Source: a virus
IMG/VR virus record: IMGVR_UViG_3300046559_000483
Coordinates: 1-42,545 of that record
Strand: one strand, 5' to 3'
Length of the DNA: 42,545 bases
Position numbers and translations under genes: made by a program. Below are positions 39,730 to 42,545 of the stretch, piece after piece. The first letter of the stretch is position 1. Every line of letters begins with the position of its first letter. The notes beneath the pieces are model-generated. The model searched no databases. It saw only the letters and a list, made by a program, of their open reading frames with translations, and was not told the DNA's origin.

Positions 39730-39951
39730 ATGCAGACATCGGTACAAATCGGGATCACAACCGTCATCGGCTGGCTGACAGCCGGGCTGGCGGCAATCCC
39801 TGTGGTCATCACGATCCTTGAAGAAGGCAACGCGGCGGTCGCGATCAATGGGCCGACGAAATGGGCGGCGATCCTGTCAGTCGTGTCGTTCGCGATCACG
39901 CAGATAGGCCGCTACTTCCAGGCGCACGCGCAGATCAAGTCCAGCAAGTGA
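39730..39951 (+). CDS. Holin candidate
   Basis: A 73-residue protein with GGAGGAACCA before ATG 39730. Two membrane segments (IGWLTAGLAAIPVVITIL and AAILSVVSFAITQIG) flank a short charged loop, and the C-terminus is polar and basic (YFQAHAQIKSSK), the standard layout of small phage holins. It would permeabilise the membrane at lysis time. It is flanked by hydrolase genes, which supports the call. Confidence 0.65.
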   Translation: MQTSVQIGITTVIGWLTAGLAAIPVVITILEEGNAAVAINGPTKWAAILSVVSFAITQIGRYFQAHAQIKSSK

Positions 39952-40820
39952 GCCGCTCCTACGGGCGCACGCCCAAGACACCCGACCCCCGCGACTTCCT
40001 GCTCGGGGACCACCTAGCGGGCATCGACCCCGTGCAGGCCGTTGCGGGCGCAACCTTCGGCCACGGCAACACCTACGCCAACTGGCGCATGAACGGCAAC
40101 GGGCCGGTGCAGCCGGGCGAAGCGCTACCGGCCAAGTGGAAGGCCGCCAAGGAAGGCGCAGGCGACTGCGTGTATGCCGCCTGGGTCAACGAGGTGAAGG
40201 AGGCACTGACGGACGCCGGCATGGACCCAGCTGCGGCCGAGGCCAAGGTAGGCAACGCCGAGACGGCGATCCGCGCCTACATGAGCACCGGCTACAACCC
40301 CTCGACGGGCGCCCACGACGACGGAGCTGAAGTGCGCGACCGCCTGAAGCGTGCGCAGAAGACCGGGCTGACCCTGGCCGACAAAACCGTGCACAAGATC
40401 GGCATGTATGTGGCGGTCGACTACACAAACCTCGACCACCTGCTGTTCGCACTCAAGTATTTCGAGGGGCTGCCCATCGGCTGCGCGGTCCTGAACGCCA
40501 ACGAGGAAGCCTTCGGGGAGGCGGAAGGCAAGCTCGACCCGGAAGGCCACCCGCTGGCGGCCGTGTGGGACGACGAACCGAACGGCGAGGTCGTGGCCCT
40601 GCATTGCATCCCGCTCGTGGGCCGGCCGGACAGCACGCACATCGCCGCGCTCACGTGGGGGCGGCGCGTGTTCCTGACGCCGGCCTACATGGCCAAGCGT
40701 GTCGAAGAGGTCTGGGCGTACCTGAGCGCAGACCGCATCAGCGCCGTGACGGGCAAGAGCTACGAGGGTGCTAGCGAAGCGGTGCTGGCCGAATACATCC
40801 AGAAGGTAGTGGCGATGTGA
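39948..40820 (+). CDS. Papain-like cysteine peptidase-type protein
   Basis: A 290-residue protein from GTG 39948 (GTGA overlap). GAGDCVYAAWVNEVKEA (Cys74) opening a long helix and a later VVALHCIPLVGR (His219) followed by THIAALTWGRRVFLTPAYM match the C1/C39-like fold of a conserved actinophage protein in lysis or tail regions. Its substrate is unknown; a peptidoglycan or host-surface protein target is an inference. Confidence 0.5.
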   Translation: MSRSYGRTPKTPDPRDFLLGDHLAGIDPVQAVAGATFGHGNTYANWRMNGNGPVQPGEALPAKWKAAKEGAGDCVYAAWVNEVKEALTDAGMDPAAAEAKVGNAETAIRAYMSTGYNPSTGAHDDGAEVRDRLKRAQKTGLTLADKTVHKIGMYVAVDYTNLDHLLFALKYFEGLPIGCAVLNANEEAFGEAEGKLDPEGHPLAAVWDDEPNGEVVALHCIPLVGRPDSTHIAALTWGRRVFLTPAYMAKRVEEVWAYLSADRISAVTGKSYEGASEAVLAEYIQKVVAM

Positions 40821-41914
40821 AGGCCTACGGATGCGGCTTCGACGGGCACTACGAGCTAGGGCAGGGCTGGCCGCGCAAAGCCATGGAAGGCCAGGCGAAG
40901 CTCAAATGGACGCTAATCCCGAACCTCGGCTCCGATAACGCCTGGTGCCACACGCTGTCGTTCTCATCGCTGTTCCTGAAGCAAGGAGCCGTGACGCTGA
41001 CCGACGCCCGCCCTAACACCGTCTATGCGCTCGGGACAACGCTGGCCGGACATCTGCTGCTGGGCTGGAAAGACCAGTCGGCGGTATGGTTCCCGTCCAG
41101 AACGCTGCTCCCGCCATGCGCGCAGATCGCCGGCACCTGCAACCATCCCGTGCATCTGACACTCGACGGGCGGATCGTCACCGGCGGCCCGAACGCCGAA
41201 GGGACGTTAGCCAACGGCGAAAGAGGCACCCGTGAAGAACCGAAAGCAGTTTCCGTGCCGGTGTTCCCCGACCTGTCCGCCTTCGCCGGCAAACGGGTAA
41301 TCGCAGTCGACGGGGGCTACGGCCACTGCGGCTGCCTTTTCGATGACGGGACCACCGCCGGCTGGGGGGAGAACGCCTCATCCCAGGTCGGGGACGGCAC
41401 GCTGACCGACCGGCTGGTGGTCACGCAGACGATCGCCACGGAAGTCGTCGCCTTTGCGTGCCTGTGGAACGCAAAGCTCTACCTGAAAGCTGACGGGCGG
41501 GTTTCGATGGTCGGCAACAACAATCAGAACCAGTCTGCCGGCGCCGCCCCTGCAATCGCCCATTCGATCAAGCAGCCGTTACTGATCCCTGGCCTTGAAG
41601 GGATCATCGCTGTCGCCGGGGCAGGCGGACGTGCTCTAGCCGTCGACGTGAACGGCGACCTGTTCATGTGGGGTGCCGACGAACCCGGTCCGCCGCGGAA
41701 GGTGCTCGATCAGGTGTCTGCGATCAGCGCCGGCTGCTACCAGTGGGCCACAACATGCCTCGCCGTCCGCGACGGGGAAGTCTGGGCACAAGGCCGCGCG
41801 AACTATGGGCAGATTGGAGATGGCACGCGCGACGATAAAGAGGCGTTCGTGCCTACAGGCTTCGGGGCGTCTGTCATCAGCGCCGGGGAAACGCATAGCC
41901 TGGCGCTGGCCTAG
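40817..41914 (+). CDS. RCC1-type beta-propeller protein
   Basis: A 365-residue protein from GTG 40817 (GTGA overlap). Repeats of the RCC1/BLIP-II kind are visible: NTVYALGTT, LDGRIVTGGPNAEGTLANGE, VIAVDGGYGHCGCLFDDGTTAGWGENASSQVGDGT (in parts), KADGRVSMVGNNNQNQSA, VNGDLFMWGADEPG and DGEVWAQGRANYGQIGDGT, ending ISAGETHSLALA. About seven blades fit the length. RCC1 propellers bind proteins or ligands; the partner here is unknown. Coupling to the peptidase gene suggests a joint role. Confidence 0.7.
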   Translation: MKAYGCGFDGHYELGQGWPRKAMEGQAKLKWTLIPNLGSDNAWCHTLSFSSLFLKQGAVTLTDARPNTVYALGTTLAGHLLLGWKDQSAVWFPSRTLLPPCAQIAGTCNHPVHLTLDGRIVTGGPNAEGTLANGERGTREEPKAVSVPVFPDLSAFAGKRVIAVDGGYGHCGCLFDDGTTAGWGENASSQVGDGTLTDRLVVTQTIATEVVAFACLWNAKLYLKADGRVSMVGNNNQNQSAGAAPAIAHSIKQPLLIPGLEGIIAVAGAGGRALAVDVNGDLFMWGADEPGPPRKVLDQVSAISAGCYQWATTCLAVRDGEVWAQGRANYGQIGDGTRDDKEAFVPTGFGASVISAGETHSLALA

Positions 41915-42011
41915 CCGCTACACTCCCTCGCCAGCACCGCAGGACCGCCCCGTAACGGGCGCAGCACGCTGGCCTAACGCCCGCGTGATCCTCGCCACAG
42001 GCCCCAACCTG
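41915..42011 (+). promoter_or_regulatory. Intergenic gap with candidate -10 element
   Basis: TACACT (41919-41924) fits TANNNT. Further on, CCCCGTAACGGGC (about 41949-41961) is a tight palindrome too small to be a confident terminator. No -35 match is seen 17 nt upstream of TACACT. In-frame GTG 41986 and ATG 42012 lie downstream. Confidence 0.25.
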
Positions 42012-42509
42012 ATGGTGTTCCCCAGCGAAGGAGGAGAGCCCATCAGACGGCTACTCGCCCTAGTTGTAGTTGCCCTGTCCATTCCTACCGCAGCGCTCGC
42101 AATGCCCGCCCACAGCAGTGTCTACCACGCCCACAGCCGGGGTTGCCTGACCCGCGCGTGCGATGGGCGCGTAGACCACTGGCTGCGCCGATGGCGGGAA
42201 GCACACCGCCCCAAGGTCACCGGCCCCGAATACGTGGGCATGGCTACCTACTACCAAACCGAAGGCTGCGACGCGAGCGGCGGCGGCGGCACGACCGCCA
42301 TGGGCACGGCGCCCCACTTCGGCGAGGTCGCCAACAGCGTGCTGCCGCTAGGCACCCGCATCTGGGTGGAGCCGGCGATCAAAGGGCGCCACGAATTCCG
42401 CGTCGAGGACCGCTTCGGCGGGCAGCAGGAAGCCGGACGCCTAGACGTGTGGATCCACTGCGGCGAAGAAATCCCCAACCCGACAGAGCGGTTCCACGTG
42501 ATCGGCTAG
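42012..42509 (+). CDS. Secreted 3D/RlpA-like domain protein
   Basis: About 165 residues from ATG 42012. A signal peptide (RRLLALVVVALSIPTAALA) is followed by a spacer and a double-psi-barrel-like 3D domain: VGMATYYQTEGCDASGGG, GEVANSVLPLGTRIWVEP, FRVEDRFGGQ and GRLDVWIHCGEE with the Asp residues of the family. Such domains act on or bind glycan strands. A strong AAGGAGGAG (42028-42036) lies after the ATG, 5 nt before an in-frame ATC (42042) that would give an ideal signal peptide start, so the true start may be ATC. Confidence 0.65.
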   Translation: MVFPSEGGEPIRRLLALVVVALSIPTAALAMPAHSSVYHAHSRGCLTRACDGRVDHWLRRWREAHRPKVTGPEYVGMATYYQTEGCDASGGGGTTAMGTAPHFGEVANSVLPLGTRIWVEPAIKGRHEFRVEDRFGGQQEAGRLDVWIHCGEEIPNPTERFHVIG

Positions 42510-42527
42510 GCCGGGACGAACGGGCAC

Positions 42528-42545
42528 CGAGGGAGGCGCCCAAAG
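42528..42545 (+). promoter_or_regulatory. Ribosome-binding site of a gene beyond the right edge
   Basis: GAGGGAGGCG near 42530-42539 has the form and strength of the ribosome-binding sites used elsewhere in the window, and no ATG or GTG follows before the edge. A further gene probably starts just outside. Confidence 0.35.

Noticed and set aside
1-42545. CRISPR array, tRNA genes, insertion sequences or attachment sites
   Set aside because: No spaced identical repeats, cloverleaf-like sequences, transposase or integrase motifs were seen by eye; the only tandem repeats are the coding fibre repeats at 27316-27837.

Overview
This window looks like the packaging, capsid, tail and lysis half of a tailed-phage (siphovirus-type) genome or prophage. 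The host is probably a high-GC actinobacterium. I infer this from the roughly 65 % GC content, the frequent GTG starts, the actinophage-type capsid maturation protease, major capsid protein and tail-hub proteins, a TIGR04338-type metallohydrolase, and two starts placed exactly 7 nt after a TANNNT -10 hexamer, a leaderless arrangement common in actinobacteria. The window holds no integrase, repressor, replication gene or tRNA that I can recognise, so lifestyle cannot be read from it. Both ends appear cut: a gene fragment enters at the left edge, and a ribosome-binding site without its gene sits at the right edge.

Layout. 1-2160: a C5-cytosine DNA methyltransferase and small accessory or membrane ORFs. 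2180-3961: terminase small and large subunits. 3958-6658: ten small genes, including a beta-rich structural protein, a DUF1360-like membrane protein and winged-helix-like proteins. 6658-12279: a giant portal-MuF-ADP-ribosyltransferase fusion and a capsid maturation protease with an N-terminal zinc-binding extension. 12495-13498: a metallohydrolase and two opposing small genes. 13655-18075: major capsid protein, a second capsid-associated protein and a major-tail-like protein, the last two carrying inserted beta domains. 18087-20754: an antisense HNH endonuclease, head-tail connectors and a second, degenerate HNH gene. 20840-25203: tail assembly chaperones with a -1 frameshift, then a tape measure carrying two peptidoglycan-hydrolase domains. 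25200-35967: distal tail protein, a series of beta-rich tail or fibre proteins (one with an esterase, one with a frameshifted glycoside hydrolase), tail hub and receptor-binding-type knobs. 36017-42509: membrane proteins, holin candidate, lipoprotein-type GH24 endolysin, NlpC/P60-like and papain-like peptidases, a second glycoside hydrolase, an RCC1-type beta-propeller and a 3D-domain secreted protein.

How it works together. Genes are tightly coupled (ATGA, GTGA and TGATG overlaps), so most of the + strand should be translated from long polycistronic messages. The only clear minus-strand genes are the two HNH genes and the pair at 13075-13498. Three themes stand out. First, a short [LI]-[TV]-A-A-G motif recurs in the portal fusion (three times), the maturation protease and the capsid precursor, always at domain borders, and may be a shared maturation cleavage signal that frees an ADP-ribosyltransferase inside the virion. 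Second, sharply bounded islands with AAA/GAA instead of AAG/GAG codons mark inserted, probably surface-exposed domains. Third, an unusually large set of envelope- and polysaccharide-active enzymes is encoded in the tail and lysis modules.
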